Assembly (NCBI GenBank): GCA_035048485.1
Contig: CM068585.1
Coordinates: forward strand, 18,780,501-18,844,500
Origin: Pteria penguin
Taxonomy: Eukaryota > Mollusca > Bivalvia > Pterioida > Pteriidae
Direction: 5' to 3'
Length of the DNA: 64,000 nucleotides
Part shown: piece by piece, positions 11,780 through 22,760 of the stretch
Layout of the letters: every line of letters starts with the position of its first letter
How positions within the stretch are numbered: the stretch's first letter is position 1
Notes under the pieces: generated by a model
What the model was told of the DNA's origin: nothing
The model's database searches: none
What the model saw: the letters and a program-made list of their open reading frames with translations, nothing else
Program-made: the position numbers and the translations under genes

Positions 11780-12863
11780 TCACAAATTTGTAGTCTCTTG
11801 GCCTTTGTCAACGGATCAGAACGATATGAATAGAGAGCTTAAGCATATATATAACAGTATGAGACAGGATTCTACTGGTTATTCACCTTTTTACCTTATG
11901 TTTGGTAGACACCCCAAACTACCAATAGATATAGCTTTTGGTTTGGACACTGTGCAACAGGGATACAAGGAACCGCAGACAAAGTACATTGAAGTCATGA
12001 AAAAAAGGCTAGAAAAAGCGTATGAACTGGCGAAAAAGTCATCAAAATCAGTCAAGGAACATCAGAAAGAATACTACGACACCAAGGCTAAAGGGGCTGT
12101 TATTGAGAAGGGGGATGAGGTTTTCGTTAAAATAATGGCTTTTGATGGTAAACACAAATTATCCAACAGATGGGAGGAAGATCCTTATATTGTATTAGAT
12201 CAACCAAATCCAGACATACCGGTATATGTTGTACAACGAACTGACGGAGAAGGAAGAAAAAGAACTCTTCATCGCAATTTACTTTTACCGATCAAGACTA
12301 AATTTAACTCGTTAAAAAATCCAATACCTGCACCTCGACGCAAGCGGTTTAATGAAAAATCTAAGCAACACAACATTTCTGTCATTGAGGAGACTGCATC
12401 AAACAGTGATTCTGACATCGAAATGGCAGCCGAGTTCTTTCCAGCGGAGGATACAGGGCCAACGGCTGTGAATGTTGGAGGCGATATTGGCGCTGCAGCA
12501 AATGTACAAGATGCTGATGTAGAGGATAAACAGTCAGTATCTGTTCCTGATTTATCAGTTCATCAACCAGAGAATACATTGTACAATATAAGTGAGCAGG
12601 ATTCTGCTAGCATTATTACAATTGTTGACGAGGTTGATGAATTAGAAGATGATGTAGTACAGACAGTAGGACAGAGAAGATCCACGAGATCATCACGTAA
12701 ACCAGCTTGGATGGATAGTGGACAATATGTTTTTAGTCAGTCTATTGTTCCAGATTGGAAACAACGTGCTGATTATTTACATTCATTGATGAGGGTAGGG
12801 GCTTTGAAATCCAATGATGAAAGTGTGACGACTACTCTGTTAAAAATAATTGCTGACAAATGA
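11780..12863 (+). pseudogene. Ty3/gypsy retrotransposon integrase C-terminal region, 5'-truncated
   Basis: An open frame of about 350 codons ends at TGA 12861-12863. Its start (near 11805) is similar to the middle of a gypsy integrase: STDQND, then YNSMRQDSTGYSPFYLMFGR, a very typical integrase phrase. Then come a basic helical stretch (residues about 60-95 from 11805) and the GPY/F-like module, with GDEVFVKIMAFDGKHKLSNR and the YVVQ segment before RTLHRNLLLPI. The rest is an acidic, poorly conserved tail. The integrase DDE core, reverse transcriptase, protease and gag are all absent. Upstream codons stop resembling integrase near 11.79-11.80 kb, so the element is truncated, although this tail has no internal stop. 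Confidence 0.8.
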
Positions 12864-13038
12864 CTCTATTTTATTTTTATTCTATTGTGTTCTGTGTATA
12901 GAATATCTATTACATTGGACTATTTTTGAGGAACAGTGTGGGATTTTTGGTATTTACTTATTGTGTATGCTTAGTAGATATGTCTTGTCTTTTTGTATTA
13001 GAATGACGAGGACGCCATTTTTCATGTAGAGGGGAGTA

Positions 13039-14178
13039 TGTGGTAGTGTCAATTTAGTTTTAGTTTAAATTAATTCAATTTTTCGAGTCCGCGTTTTGTA
13101 AATTATTTTCATTTATTTTCCAATTCATATTTGCCGCCTTTTTATAAGTTACTTTTTGATACTGCGGGCTATACCTTTATTACGTATTACGGGTCATTTA
13201 AATTTCATTGGCTACTGATATTATATACCGCGAATGTCTTTTATTTTTTACCGCTTAAACTGTCAGTATAGGATTTGCTTTCCATGAATCACATGCAGTT
13301 AGTTTAAGTAACTTAAATTTATATTTCAGAGTTTTATGGAAATCGTTTAATTGTAAGTATTTGCTTATTTACTGTATTCTTTATGTATTTTGGGTATACT
13401 ATTGTTTAAATGATAATTTATTATGATTTTGTGAATTTAAAATATAATATACATACTCGCGATTTCCTACTGTATCTACATATTTGAAAATGGCATTATT
13501 TCATTCAAAGAATTGTGTATTACGACGTATTGCATAAGTTTATAGAGTTTTAGTATTCCGTATAATATCAAAAAGTCTGTTATTCGTAAGTTACATTAAG
13601 ATATATATTTGTCTAGGCGCTTGTTCTGTCGACTTGTACAGCCTGGACCTTTTGGTTGTTGGACCCTGTTGTATTAACAGGTATATATGTAATGTCATCA
13701 TATTATTCATATATTTATCTCGAGTTCTCTATATGCTTACTTTATTGTTTAACAGTAATTTGCTTCATGGTCAAATGTGTCATGTATCATAAGACATGCA
13801 TTTATCTATATTTATATTATAATTATTTTATAATATAGTTTACGATTTAAAGTAAAATACTTATGAAGTTACGTATCTGTATACGCATATTGGTATATTT
13901 ATGTTGTAAGCGAGGTAACTCTTGTAAGCTTGTTGGTTATGATAGAGAGAACGTAGAAATGTATATGTATTTATGCGAGTAAAAGAGAGAGAGAGAGAGA
14001 GAGTTTAAAGTATGAATGCGTTTTATTTTTATATTTATTATGCATATATTTATAATTGTTATTATATTGTTTAGGGTCCATTTACAATAATAAACTCCTG
14101 AAAGTGTACCAGAGTTTTATTTCTCCTAAGAAGTACCCTAAGTAGGAAGTGAAAAGATAGGAAATATACCCTGCTACA
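13039..14178 (+). mobile_element. 3' long terminal repeat of the gypsy element (1140 bp)
   Basis: A purine tract AGAGGGGAG lies directly before TGTGGTAG at 13039, as expected of the polypurine primer before an LTR. The region ends CTGCTACA at 14178, so it starts TG and ends CA with matching short inverted ends (TGTGGTAG / CTGCTACA). An AATAAA polyadenylation signal is at 14088-14093, and a (GA)n run sits at about 13984-14003. Only the 3' copy is in the window, so 5' LTR identity cannot be used to date the insertion. A TA run follows directly. Confidence 0.7.
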
Positions 14179-14585
14179 TATATATATATAACATAGGGAT
14201 GGATTTTACATAGCTCTCTATTTATATCAATTTGATGACTTGTTAAAGGCCATAAGGACAAAATTTTGTGATGTTGAGTATGTATGTCTCTATTTAATTT
14301 AGCCAGTGTGCTTCCCTTTGGAAGTATGAGAGTCTTTTCTGTTAAAAAAAAAAGACAACTTCAAAATATCTTTTTCTCATTGGGAGATAATTTTTGCCTC
14401 TTGTTTCAAATTTCTGGTGATATCTTTGATATGATTTCTCATGGCTTATAATATACTAATTTTCTGTGTTTTTTAGGGAAATAAATGTTAATATAAAGAA
14501 AAGCATTCAAATTGATGTACATTTACCTGCTATGGTTTAAGCTTGTGCTTAAAATCAATTTATTAATGTAATGTTTAATTAAGAT
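14179..14585. other. No recognisable feature upstream of the zinc-finger gene
   Basis: AT-rich DNA between the LTR and the dispersed repeat at 14586. No supported gene. It could hold promoter or 5' non-coding exon sequence of the zinc-finger gene, but nothing specific is visible. Confidence 0.35.
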
Positions 14586-14705
14586 TTTCTCCGTACGTAT
14601 TTCATAGAACTTGCCCGGTGATTATTCTCCAACACATTCCTGCTCAGATACGCTACACCTTCTATGCAACCACAGTTCTTAATGCTCCGCCTAGGTCATT
14701 TTCTG
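14586..14705 (-). repeat. Dispersed repeat, copy A (inverse copy near 58.87 kb)
   Basis: Read on the - strand, this stretch contains CTAGGCGGAGCATTAAGAAC, TATCTGAGCAGG and AATGTGTTGGAGAA in the same order as 58870-58970 on the + strand. It matches over roughly 120 bp, with one small internal length difference. I do not recognise the family. It lies about 280 bp upstream of the zinc-finger start codon. Confidence 0.6.
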
Positions 14706-14986
14706 AAAAACGAGTTACTGATTTTAACGTAACTGTTGTTTGCAGAAACATATTAGAATAGAAATAACAACTACCTAGCCATGGTTTATTGTTCAGTAAT
14801 TTCTTTGCACGAAAGTGCTTAGTTATAATTTGATTGGTTTATGTGACTTATGTCAAGAAGATTAATACTGGTAATGTATTTTTAATAAATTGAAATTGAA
14901 TTCCGGAGATAATGAAAGTAGTGTTGTTTCAATTACATGTATTATACTTTTTTTTAGAGAGTCATAAAAACTACTTGAATGTCAAT

Positions 14987-16051
14987 ATGAGACCTGAAGA
15001 AATGTCAGAGACCATATTATCCTGTGATTTATGTGACTTCACTACCCCAGATTCTGATATACTTGCTCAACATGAAAAAGGTCATTCGGCTCCAAAGAGA
15101 TTCACGTGCGATCTTTGTAGTTACAGAACAGCTGTGCCATCCTTCTTGAAGAAACATAAACAAGAACATATAGACAAAGACTTGAGGAGAATTACATGTA
15201 AGGATTCAACTAGAAGTCTATACAAATGTCAGTTCTGTAATTTGAAGTCTAAATCTTTTGATACAGTGATAAGTCATGAAAGAGTTCATACAGGAGAAAA
15301 ACCATTTAAATGTGACATATGTGGACATCCGACATCTTCTTTGAATCTTTTAAAGATCCATCATCTGAAACATACAGGTGAAAGGCCACATCAGTGTGAT
15401 AAATGTGACTTTAATACATACTTACCAAATGCGCTTTTTAAACATAAGAGAAATGTACACTCTGATGAAAAACCGTTCAAGTGTGACAAATGTCCCTATG
15501 CTTCAGCTGCTAAAGGCAACTTGAAGCGACATAAATTAGTTCATAGTCAACAGAAATCATTTATATGTGACATTTGTGGATTTCAAACTAAGAAACTTGT
15601 ATGTTTGACTTCCCATAAAAAAACACATGCAAAAGAAAAACCATTCAAATGTGAGGAATGTGAGTATCGTTCATTTACTCTTTCTCTACTTAAACTTCAT
15701 CAGTTGGTACATACAGGTGAAAAACCACATCAGTGTGATTTTTGTGATTTTAGAACCCACCGACCAGGTGCTCTTACAGTGCATGAGAAATTACACATTA
15801 CTGAAAAGTCCTTCAAATGTGACCAATGTGACTATGTTGCTGCTCAGAAAAATACACTGAAAAAACATAAAATGACTCACACCATGATAAAACATCTTAC
15901 CTGTGATATATGTGGACATCAAACTAATCGACAGGAAAGTATGGATATCCATATGAGAGTACATACAGGAGAAGGGTTCACGTGTCATCTCTGCAATGCA
16001 AAATATACAACGAAATCAAATCTTAAAATCCATATGAGGTTACATGAGTAG
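14987..16051 (+). CDS. C2H2 zinc-finger protein with 12 fingers
   Basis: The frame encodes 354 residues from the ATG at 14987 to TAG at 16049-16051. Twelve consecutive C-X2-C-X12-H-X3/4-H fingers fill almost all of it. The first is CDLCDFTT near residue 13 and the last is CHLCNAKY close to the C-terminus. Several are joined by the classical TGEKP-type linker (HTGEKPFKC, HTGERPHQC, HTGEKPHQC), the hallmark of DNA-binding C2H2 arrays. Most fingers have a C-X-X-C-X-Y/F start. The protein is therefore probably nuclear and sequence-specific. No KRAB, BTB, SET or other effector domain is present. An in-frame ATG at 14912 exists, but a pyrimidine tract ending TTTTTTAG at 14950-14957 looks like a splice acceptor, so I start at 14987 and expect an upstream non-coding exon. 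No ortholog name can be given. Confidence 0.88.
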   Translation: MRPEEMSETILSCDLCDFTTPDSDILAQHEKGHSAPKRFTCDLCSYRTAVPSFLKKHKQEHIDKDLRRITCKDSTRSLYKCQFCNLKSKSFDTVISHERVHTGEKPFKCDICGHPTSSLNLLKIHHLKHTGERPHQCDKCDFNTYLPNALFKHKRNVHSDEKPFKCDKCPYASAAKGNLKRHKLVHSQQKSFICDICGFQTKKLVCLTSHKKTHAKEKPFKCEECEYRSFTLSLLKLHQLVHTGEKPHQCDFCDFRTHRPGALTVHEKLHITEKSFKCDQCDYVAAQKNTLKKHKMTHTMIKHLTCDICGHQTNRQESMDIHMRVHTGEGFTCHLCNAKYTTKSNLKIHMRLHE

Positions 16052-16347
16052 AAGTCATCATGAATACTTGTAGCTTAATTTGAAATACTAGTAATCATGT
16101 TCACAATTGCAACATATCAAAAAGTTATTGATACAGGGAACATTATGAATGTGATATTGTACTCTCACTGGTGATATTGTTTAACTTGTGTGTAAATTAG
16201 ATATTTGGCTCAAGAGTTTGATAGCTTACAGGATGTAAAGATGCAAACTAACACAGGTAAATCAACAAAAACTTCTCATTTACCTTGAAATAATGTTTAC
16301 ACACTAATTTGTTTATCAAATAGTCCTCCGAAGGAAAGTGACATAAA
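16052..16347. other. 3' flank of the zinc-finger gene
   Basis: AT-rich sequence, probably the 3' untranslated region. No AATAAA is seen before the inverted-repeat element that begins at 16348. Confidence 0.4.
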
Positions 16348-16815
16348 ACAAAGAACAATTAACTCAGTATTCACAATATTTCGGTCTCCTGACCTTCTTC
16401 TAGTGAATTTTATTGGTATTGGTGGCTTAAGTTATGTTATATCCATCATATTTCATAACCAATATATGAAAAATTACAATAAACAAAGAATTATGTCTTA
16501 GTGTATACACATGTATAACATTTAGCGCGGTTCCGCTAAAATAACACATTCAATATATAGCGTTATTACATATGTAACTATAAGATATTTAAGATAATAA
16601 CTATGAAGTACGTATATTAATTAACAAAGATTTTATAATGCATATAATACATGTGTATACGCTATGACATAATTCTTTGTTTATTGTAATTTTTCATATA
16701 TCGGTTATGAAATATAATGGTTATTACATAACTTAAGCCACCAATACCAATAAAGTTCAGTGGAAGAAGGTCAGGAGACCGAAATATTGTGAATACAGAG
16801 TTAATTGTTCTTTGT
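16348..16815. mobile_element. Foldback MITE with about 168 bp inverted repeats
   Basis: The left arm from ACAAAGAACAATTAACTC (16348) to about 16516 and the right arm from about 16648 to 16815 are inverse copies, more than 90 percent identical by eye. Both contain TTCGGTCTCCTGACCTTCTT and TTGGTATTGGTGGCTTAAG. The spacer is about 130 bp with a small GCGGTTCCGC hairpin. There is no coding content and no clear target duplication. Confidence 0.8.
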
Positions 16816-16876
16816 CTAATTTGTTTAGTTTCTTAAAATCATGGCTGTCTTGGTTATTGTACAAAGGAAAGTAGTC

Positions 16877-17698
16877 TTTTTTAGCTCGCTGGGACAAAAT
16901 GTCTGGAGAGCTATTGTCATACCCCTGTGCTTCAGCGTCCTCATGAACAAAAAAACTTTGAACTGGGCTATTTTGAAAGTTTAGCGATAGAGCTTTGATA
17001 TTTCACATGTAGATTGTTTATGATTAGAGCTTTCATTTGGTACCATGACGTTTGACCTGTTGACCTTGACCTTGGACTTTGACCTACTTTTTTAAAACTA
17101 TAATCTTGGCTGTATCTTATAAACCGTTAGTGTTAGAGCTTTGATATATAGATTCCTCATGATCAGAGCTTTCATTTTGAATCATGACTTTTGACCTTGT
17201 GACCTTTACCTTGGACTTTGGACTATTTTTTTTTAAAAAAGTCAACTTGGGCAATATCTTTTGAACTAATAGGGATACGGCTTTGATACTTCACACATAC
17301 ATGTGTAGATTCCTCATGGCAAGAACTTTCATTTGATACCATTACTTTTGACTTTGTGACCTTGACCTTTGACTTTGACCCTTTAAGTAGAAACTTTTTT
17401 TTAGCTATATCTTTTACACCAATAGAGGTAGGGCTTTGATACTTCACAGAGGTTCTTCATAACAAGAGCTTTCATTTGATACCATGACTTTGATATTGTG
17501 ACCTTGACCTTGGACATTGACCTGTTTTTCAAAAACTTTTACCTAGGATTTTTCTTTCAAAAGTTTTGAGATAGGGATTTCATTGTGATCAGAGTTTTCA
17601 TCTGATCAGGTTTCGAAATAACAAAATGCTTGACAAGTACTCTATTTGATAGAAATGTCCCATACAGTGAGTTCTGTTGTCTTCTAACAACTCTTGTT
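16877..17698 (+). mobile_element. Repeat with TTTTTAGCT hairpin start and TCTTGTT end
   Basis: It starts TTTTTTAGCTCGCTGGGAC, folding back on GTCTGGAGAGCTA. It ends with a GTTGTCTTCTAACAAC stem-loop directly followed by TCTTGTT (17698). The body consists of about five diverged units of 100-130 bp, each with GAGCTTTCATTTGATACCAT and GACCTTGACCTTGGACTTTG-like phrases. There is no reading frame. The same terminal architecture is seen at 35691, 36012, 36345 and 27425. A rolling-circle (Helentron-like) origin is possible but unproven. Confidence 0.6.
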
Positions 17699-18540
17699 AT
17701 TCTCATAGTATGTGTTACTTTACAGTTAGTGGGTTACAGATCAACTTCACAACTCACAGTAGAGTGGACTGCATGAGAATACAAGTTATTGAATTTTGCT
17801 TTGTTGTAAATTCTTTGAATAATATTTTTGTTTTGTTATCATTATATACAGATGTTCATCACACTGAAAATACAATATGTGCAGAGTATGAAAATTATAC
17901 AAGGAAAACAGTTTGCTTGATGGAAAAATCTCTAAACCAAAATATTTGTAGTATCCTGTCTTTCTTTTGTATTTCTTTTCAGAATCATGTTCCTAATGCC
18001 TCAGTGTTTGTTTGAGGTTCTGTTCTAAGACAAATGCTTACTCCTTATGTTTATTCGTTTATTTTGTTTATTATATAAGACAGAAAATATTATACCGGGT
18101 AGTATGACACTATTTGTAATATATAGCAACAATTTGTATTCACCCTTGGATAGAATGTAGTAAAGCTTAACCATTCATAAGGTTGTGTATGGGATAATGT
18201 ATTTTCTGTAGTGATGTTTTACAGGAATGAACCATTGACGATATATTAGTAAATCATTAACAATTTCCAAACAAATCAAAAGTTTATATCACTTATTATA
18301 TATATTATATGCATAAGAAACTGTTAACATTGTTCTACTATATAGCATCATTATCAATAAAATTGTAGTACATTGTAATCAACTTAGCCTTAATAACTTA
18401 CATACACTGTAACACAAGATGTATGATGACAAGAAGTTCCATGTTGTCAGTGTAAACTTAAACTTCTTAACTTGTTAGCAGTCAAGATAATATCAGGAAT
18501 GCTTTAAAAAACTTTAAATGACCCTACTTCAAACATTTGA
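17699..18540. other. No recognisable feature
   Basis: AT-rich DNA. One 112-codon frame (17677-18015) has no recognisable domain and looks like chance. No repeats are evident. Confidence 0.4.
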
Positions 18541-18544
18541 GAAA

Positions 18545-19058
18545 ATTTTTAATTCCCACTTCTTCGAAGAACAGGGCATATTGCTTTGCACATGTTAGTC
18601 TGTTTGTCGTTCGGTAGACCACATGTTGTCCACCCAGTATCTTAGAACCCTTTGCTTGATAGTGATGTTATTTCATATGTGTGTAGGTTTTAAGTAGATG
18701 GCCCTAACTGATTTTCAGGATCAAAGATCACTGAGTGCAATGCAGTACTGTGTACAATCAGTGTCCACCCAATATCTTGAGAAACCTTTGCTTGATGATA
18801 TTTCATAAGTGGGCTGGTAATGAGTAGTAGATGACCCCTATTGGTTTTCAGGTCAAAGGTCACCGAGTGTCAGTGCAGTACTTTATACAATCACTTTCTG
18901 AAATATTTTGAAAACCTTTTGTTTGATAGTGATGATATTTCCTATGTGGGTTGGTTTTGAGAAAAAATCAAAGGTCATCGAGTGCATATAGTATTTATAC
19001 AACTGTACAATATAGTACCGGAAGGGGAGGGGCATATGTGTTTTACAAACAGCTCTTG
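18545..19058 (+). mobile_element. Bivalve-type repeat with GGGCATATTGC start
   Basis: It begins at a CTTCTTCGAAGAA hairpin followed by CAGGGCATATTG and a GTCTGTTTGTCGTTCGG tract. Two to three diverged internal units follow, each with TTTGCTTGATAGTGATG and TCAAAGGTCACCGAGTG-like phrases. It ends ACAGCTCTTGTC at about 19058, abutting the next repeat. No coding content. Confidence 0.55.
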
Positions 19059-19524
19059 TCTTTAGCTCACCTGAGTCAAAGGCTCAAGTGAGCTATTATC
19101 ATAGTTCGCCATCTGTCATAAACTTTTTCACATATTCAACTTCTTCTCTGTAACCGCTCTACAGAATTTCACCAAACCTTCAGGAAGTAAGTACTCAAGG
19201 TCCTCAACCAAGTTTGTATTTTTTGATCGGATCTGTAATCCAAGATGACTGCCATGGGCTCTGATTGGCTAAGACATTTTCAACTTCTCCAAACGGCTTC
19301 ACAGAATGTCTGACCTGACCTTACAGGAAGCAAGTACAAATGTATTCAAGGTCCTCTGGGAAGTTTGTTTTCGTGTCTCCAGTCTTGTAGACCAAAGGGG
19401 CATATAGTGTTTGGGTTGTCTGTCTATCTGTCTGTCATTTTGTCTGTTACGTCCCACTTTCAATAAAAGAGACATAACATTGTAAATGTAGGTAACAGGG
19501 CTTTCATATTTTACATGTGTATTT

Positions 19525-19640
19525 CTCACTGCTTCGGATGGGTTTGTTGCAATAGTCTAAATTTCTATGCATTGCATCAGGAAGATGGTGTCACCATATA
19601 AGTGAAATAAGTGATGTAAAACAATATTCAATCAATCAAT
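19525..19640 (+). mobile_element. 5'-truncated SINE copy
   Basis: CTCACTGCTTCGGATGGG, GCATCAGGAAGATG and the (TCAA)n tail match the 3' half of the two full SINEs at 21107 and 61273 in order. The tRNA-like head is missing. Truncation at the 5' end is the usual result of incomplete LINE-driven retroposition. Confidence 0.75.
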
Positions 19641-19883
19641 TAAAACCTTACTTTTTGTACAATAATATATGATCTTGACCTTTGAATCTGACCTGTAGTT
19701 AAGAAAAAATTCTTATGCTACAACATTTGAATGCTAAGTGAAAGAGTTTTAATATTTCACATGCCCATATCTTGTGGAAATATCTTTCTACTAGTACAAA
19801 ACAATTTTGACCTTGTGACTTTGCCCTTGGAGTTTGACCTAAATTTAGGAAAAAATAGTTCATACTATAATTTTTGATAGCAA

Positions 19884-20267
19884 TCTGATTAAAGCCATAT
19901 CGTTATTCCACTTCTCTATTTGTTCCATTGCGGATAAAGACCTGGCGAAACTCCGTAAGGGGTCATGTTCTGGTGAACTCTGATGATGTTTCAGTCACCG
20001 AAACCGTTATTTCCCGATTCCCATAGCCAATCAATAACTCGGCTAGGCACGTGATAGTGACGCAATATGTAACAAACACTATTCAAAAACTATCTTGTGG
20101 GTCACACACGCTGGGGATGTTAATTTCATTCCTAGGAATTTGTAGGCGATCCACTGATTGGCTGGAAATCAGAGTTCACCAGAACATGACCCCTTACGAA
20201 GTTTCACCAGATCTTTCTCCGCAATGGGACAAATAGAGAAGCGGAATAAAGATATGGTTTTAATCAA
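19884..20267 (+). mobile_element. 384 bp MITE with about 100 bp inverted repeats, copy 1
   Basis: The arms TCTGATTAAAGCCATATC (left) and GATATGGTTTTAATC (right) extend about 100 bp inward. They include CTCTATTTGT and GGGGTCATGTTCTGGTGAAC, read forward on the left and inverted on the right. The interior is non-coding. A second copy with the interior inverted lies at 29814-30191. Confidence 0.75.
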
Positions 20268-21096
20268 ATTGTTTTGATAGGTATATGATTGTCTTGATAG
20301 GTATATGATAGGACTTTATATTTCACATGTGACAAGACCTTTCCCTCAATACCATAATTTTTCACCTCTTCACCTTTACTGTCACTTTTTACCTATATTT
20401 CAAAAACTTTAATATTTGTTTATAATGTTTGAAACGTAAGAGATAAGGCTTTCATATTTCACATTTGTATTCCTCGTGACAAGACCTTTCCCTAAGTACA
20501 GTAATTTTTTACTTTGAGAACTTGAACGTGACATTTGCCTTACATTGCAAAAACTTTAACATTAGTTCTTTCGATTCTTAAGAGGTAGGGCTTAAATATT
20601 TCATATGCATATTCCTTGTGACAAGACCTTTCCATCAGAATAATTATTTTTTACCTTGTGATCTTTGACCTACATTTCAAAAGCTTTAACATTGGTAATA
20701 AATTTTTAATTGTAAGAGATAAGACTTCATATTTCACATGCGTATTCCTTGTGACAAAACCTTTCATCGGAATAATAATCCTTTACCTTGTTACCTGGAC
20801 TGTAACCTTTGACTGACATTTAAAAAACTTTAACATCGGTTATAAAATATGATTTTTATTAAAGAGGTAGGGCTTCCATATTTCACATATGTATTCCAAG
20901 GAGGTGGATGTAATCAAGATATAGGACATTGCAGAATTTGCCTTATTTGGACTTTGTTGCTGCCGGGGGCATTTGTATTGCACAAACACATCTTTTTCAA
21001 TTTGATCCGTAATCCAAGGTGGCCGCCATGGGCGCTAATTGGTTGACATTTGTTCGACTTCTGTTCATTAACCACGGCACAAATTTCACCAAACCT

Positions 21097-21393
21097 CACA
21101 GGAAGTTAAGCCGGTGTGGCCTAGTGGATTAGGTGCTCGGCTCGTGATAGAGCTAGAGGTCCCAGGTTTGACTCCCGCCATGGGCACACCGGTGTACTGT
21201 CTTTGGGATGAGAGAATAAAAACTAAAGTCCTATGTCACGGTAGGCGTGGCACGTAAAAGATCCCTCACTGCTTCGTGTGAGTCCGTTGCAAAGGTCTAA
21301 ATTTGTATGCAATGCATCAGGCAGATGCCGTCACCATAAACATGAAATAATCATGGAGTGACGTAAAACAATAACCAATCAATCACAGGAAGT
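21097..21393 (+). mobile_element. Full-length tRNA-derived SINE with 10 bp TSD
   Basis: The SINE body is 21107-21383 (277 bp), flanked by identical CACAGGAAGT copies (21097-21106, 21384-21393). The head GTGTGGCCTAGTGGATTAGG and GGTTTGACTCC correspond to RNA polymerase III A- and B-box positions of a tRNA, most like tRNA-Arg. The centre (GTGGCACGTAAAAGATCC and ACTGCTTCG) is a conserved core also seen in the other copies. The tail is CAATCAATCA. Such cores are known from metazoan SINE families such as MetaSINE or MESC; the exact family is not resolved. Confidence 0.85.
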
Positions 21394-22210
21394 AAATACT
21401 CAAGGTCCTCTTTAAAGTTTGTGTTTTTTTAACCAATCCGTAATCCAAAATGGCCACCATGGGCTCTGATTGGCTAAGACATTTTCAACATCTTTTTCAC
21501 AACTGCTGCACAGATTGTCACCAGACCATACAGGAAGTAAGTATTCAAAGTCCTCTACTTAGTTTGTGTTTTTCGACCTGATCTGTATTCCAAGATCCCC
21601 ACCGTGGGCTTCGATTGGTCGGCACATTTTCAATTTCTCCTCTGCAACCAGAGCCTAGAATATCACGAAACTTTACAGGAGGTAAGTACTCAAGCTCCTC
21701 TACCAATTTTGTGTTTTTCTACTTGATCTGTAATCCAAGATGGCCACCATGAGCTCTGATTGGTTGACAGACTTTTAACTTCTCTGAAACTGCTGCACAA
21801 AACTTCACAGGGAGTAAGAACTCAAGGTGTCTTATGTTAAGGTTGTGTTTTTATCCTATCCGTAATCCAAGATGACTGCCATGGGCTCTTATTGGTTGAT
21901 ACATTTTCGACTTTTTATCCACAACTGTTTCACAAAATTTCACCAGACCTTACAGGAAGCAAGTATTCAAGGTCCTCTACTAAGTTTATGTTTTATTTCT
22001 AGCTGATTCTTAATCGAAGATGGTCATGGACTCTGATTAACTACCGGTAACACATTTTCGACTTTTTTTCATTAACCACTTCACAGAATTTTACCAAATC
22101 TTTGGAGGAGGTAAGTACTTTAGGTTCTGAACAAAGTTGGTAATTTTTGAGTGGATCTTTAATCTAAGATGGTTGCCAAGAGCTCTGATTAGCTGATACA
22201 TTTTCACATT

Positions 22211-22760
22211 CAGGGTCACTCATGCATACGATGGGTAAACCTTTGCCCGGGCTATATTTTTTATCCCTTGCATGGATGTGAATAGTATTTTACAGAATAT
22301 TTGCCCAGGACCCTAGGTTTTGTCAAGGTCACAACGCATATGATGGGTAATTACTTGACTGGACCTTAACTTTTTACCCTTGTGTGGATATGAAAAATAT
22401 TTCACAGAATTGTGACAGGGTGTGTCATGATCTTGAACCAAGGTCACATCTGAAAGATCAATGTTACAGTGCTTATTTAAGTAAAATCCTTATCCAAGTC
22501 AGAACGTTTTACTGTCTCCATGGATTTGAATAATATTTCACAGGATTGTTGCCATGGATGCAAGGGTGTGCCGTGACCTAGAACCATGATCATATCTGCA
22601 AGGTCAAGGTCACAGTGTTTATGTATGATAAATCTTTATCTTGGTCTTAACTTTCTACTGCCTGCATTGATTTTAATAATATTTCACAGAATTGTTGCCC
22701 AGATCCCATATGTATGTCATGACTTAGAACCGAGGTTAAATTTCATTATGAGCATAAAGC
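22211..22760 (+). repeat. Diverged tandem units of about 165 bp
   Basis: Three to four units share TTTCACAGAATTGTTGCC, ATGATGGGTAA-like and AAGGTCACA phrases at roughly 150-165 bp spacing. They continue the run of bivalve-type repeat bodies but have different wording from the preceding array. Confidence 0.5.

Larger units (their letters stand above)
19386..20995. mobile_element. GGGGCATA-type repeat nested in the 157 bp array
   Basis: It starts CCAAAGGGGCATATAGTG with a (GTCT)n-like tract and ends near GCCGGGGGCATTTGTATTG at about 20985. The interior has several diverged units of about 140 bp, with TTCATATTTCACATGTGTAT and GACAAGACCTTTCC phrases. It is itself interrupted by a truncated SINE (19525-19640) and a MITE (19884-20267), so at least three layers of insertion are stacked here. 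Confidence 0.55.
19060..22210 (+). mobile_element. GCTCACCTGAG-type bivalve repeat with about 157 bp internal tandem units, disrupted by nested insertions
   Basis: It begins TTTAGCTCACCTGAG with a fold-back CTCAAGTGAGCTA (19060-19095). The body is a diverged tandem array with a unit of about 155-165 bp: AGGAAGTAAGTACTCAAGGT, then GTAATCCAAGATGGCC, then GGGCTCTGATTGGC. Units lie at about 19120-19385 and 20990-22210. The interruption at 19386-20989 is another repeat, and a SINE sits in a later unit. Unit length and wording recall the pearl/BIV160 type of bivalve repeats; that family name is from general knowledge, not from a search. Confidence 0.6.

Noticed and set aside
14912..14986. Upstream ATG as start of the zinc-finger protein
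   Set aside because: The segment includes a strong poly-pyrimidine tract plus AG and encodes hydrophobic text unrelated to the protein, so it is more likely the end of an intron.
21107..21180. Functional tRNA gene
   Set aside because: The head is tRNA-like but lacks a proper acceptor stem pair and is continuous with SINE core and tail between target duplications. The same holds for 61273-61345.
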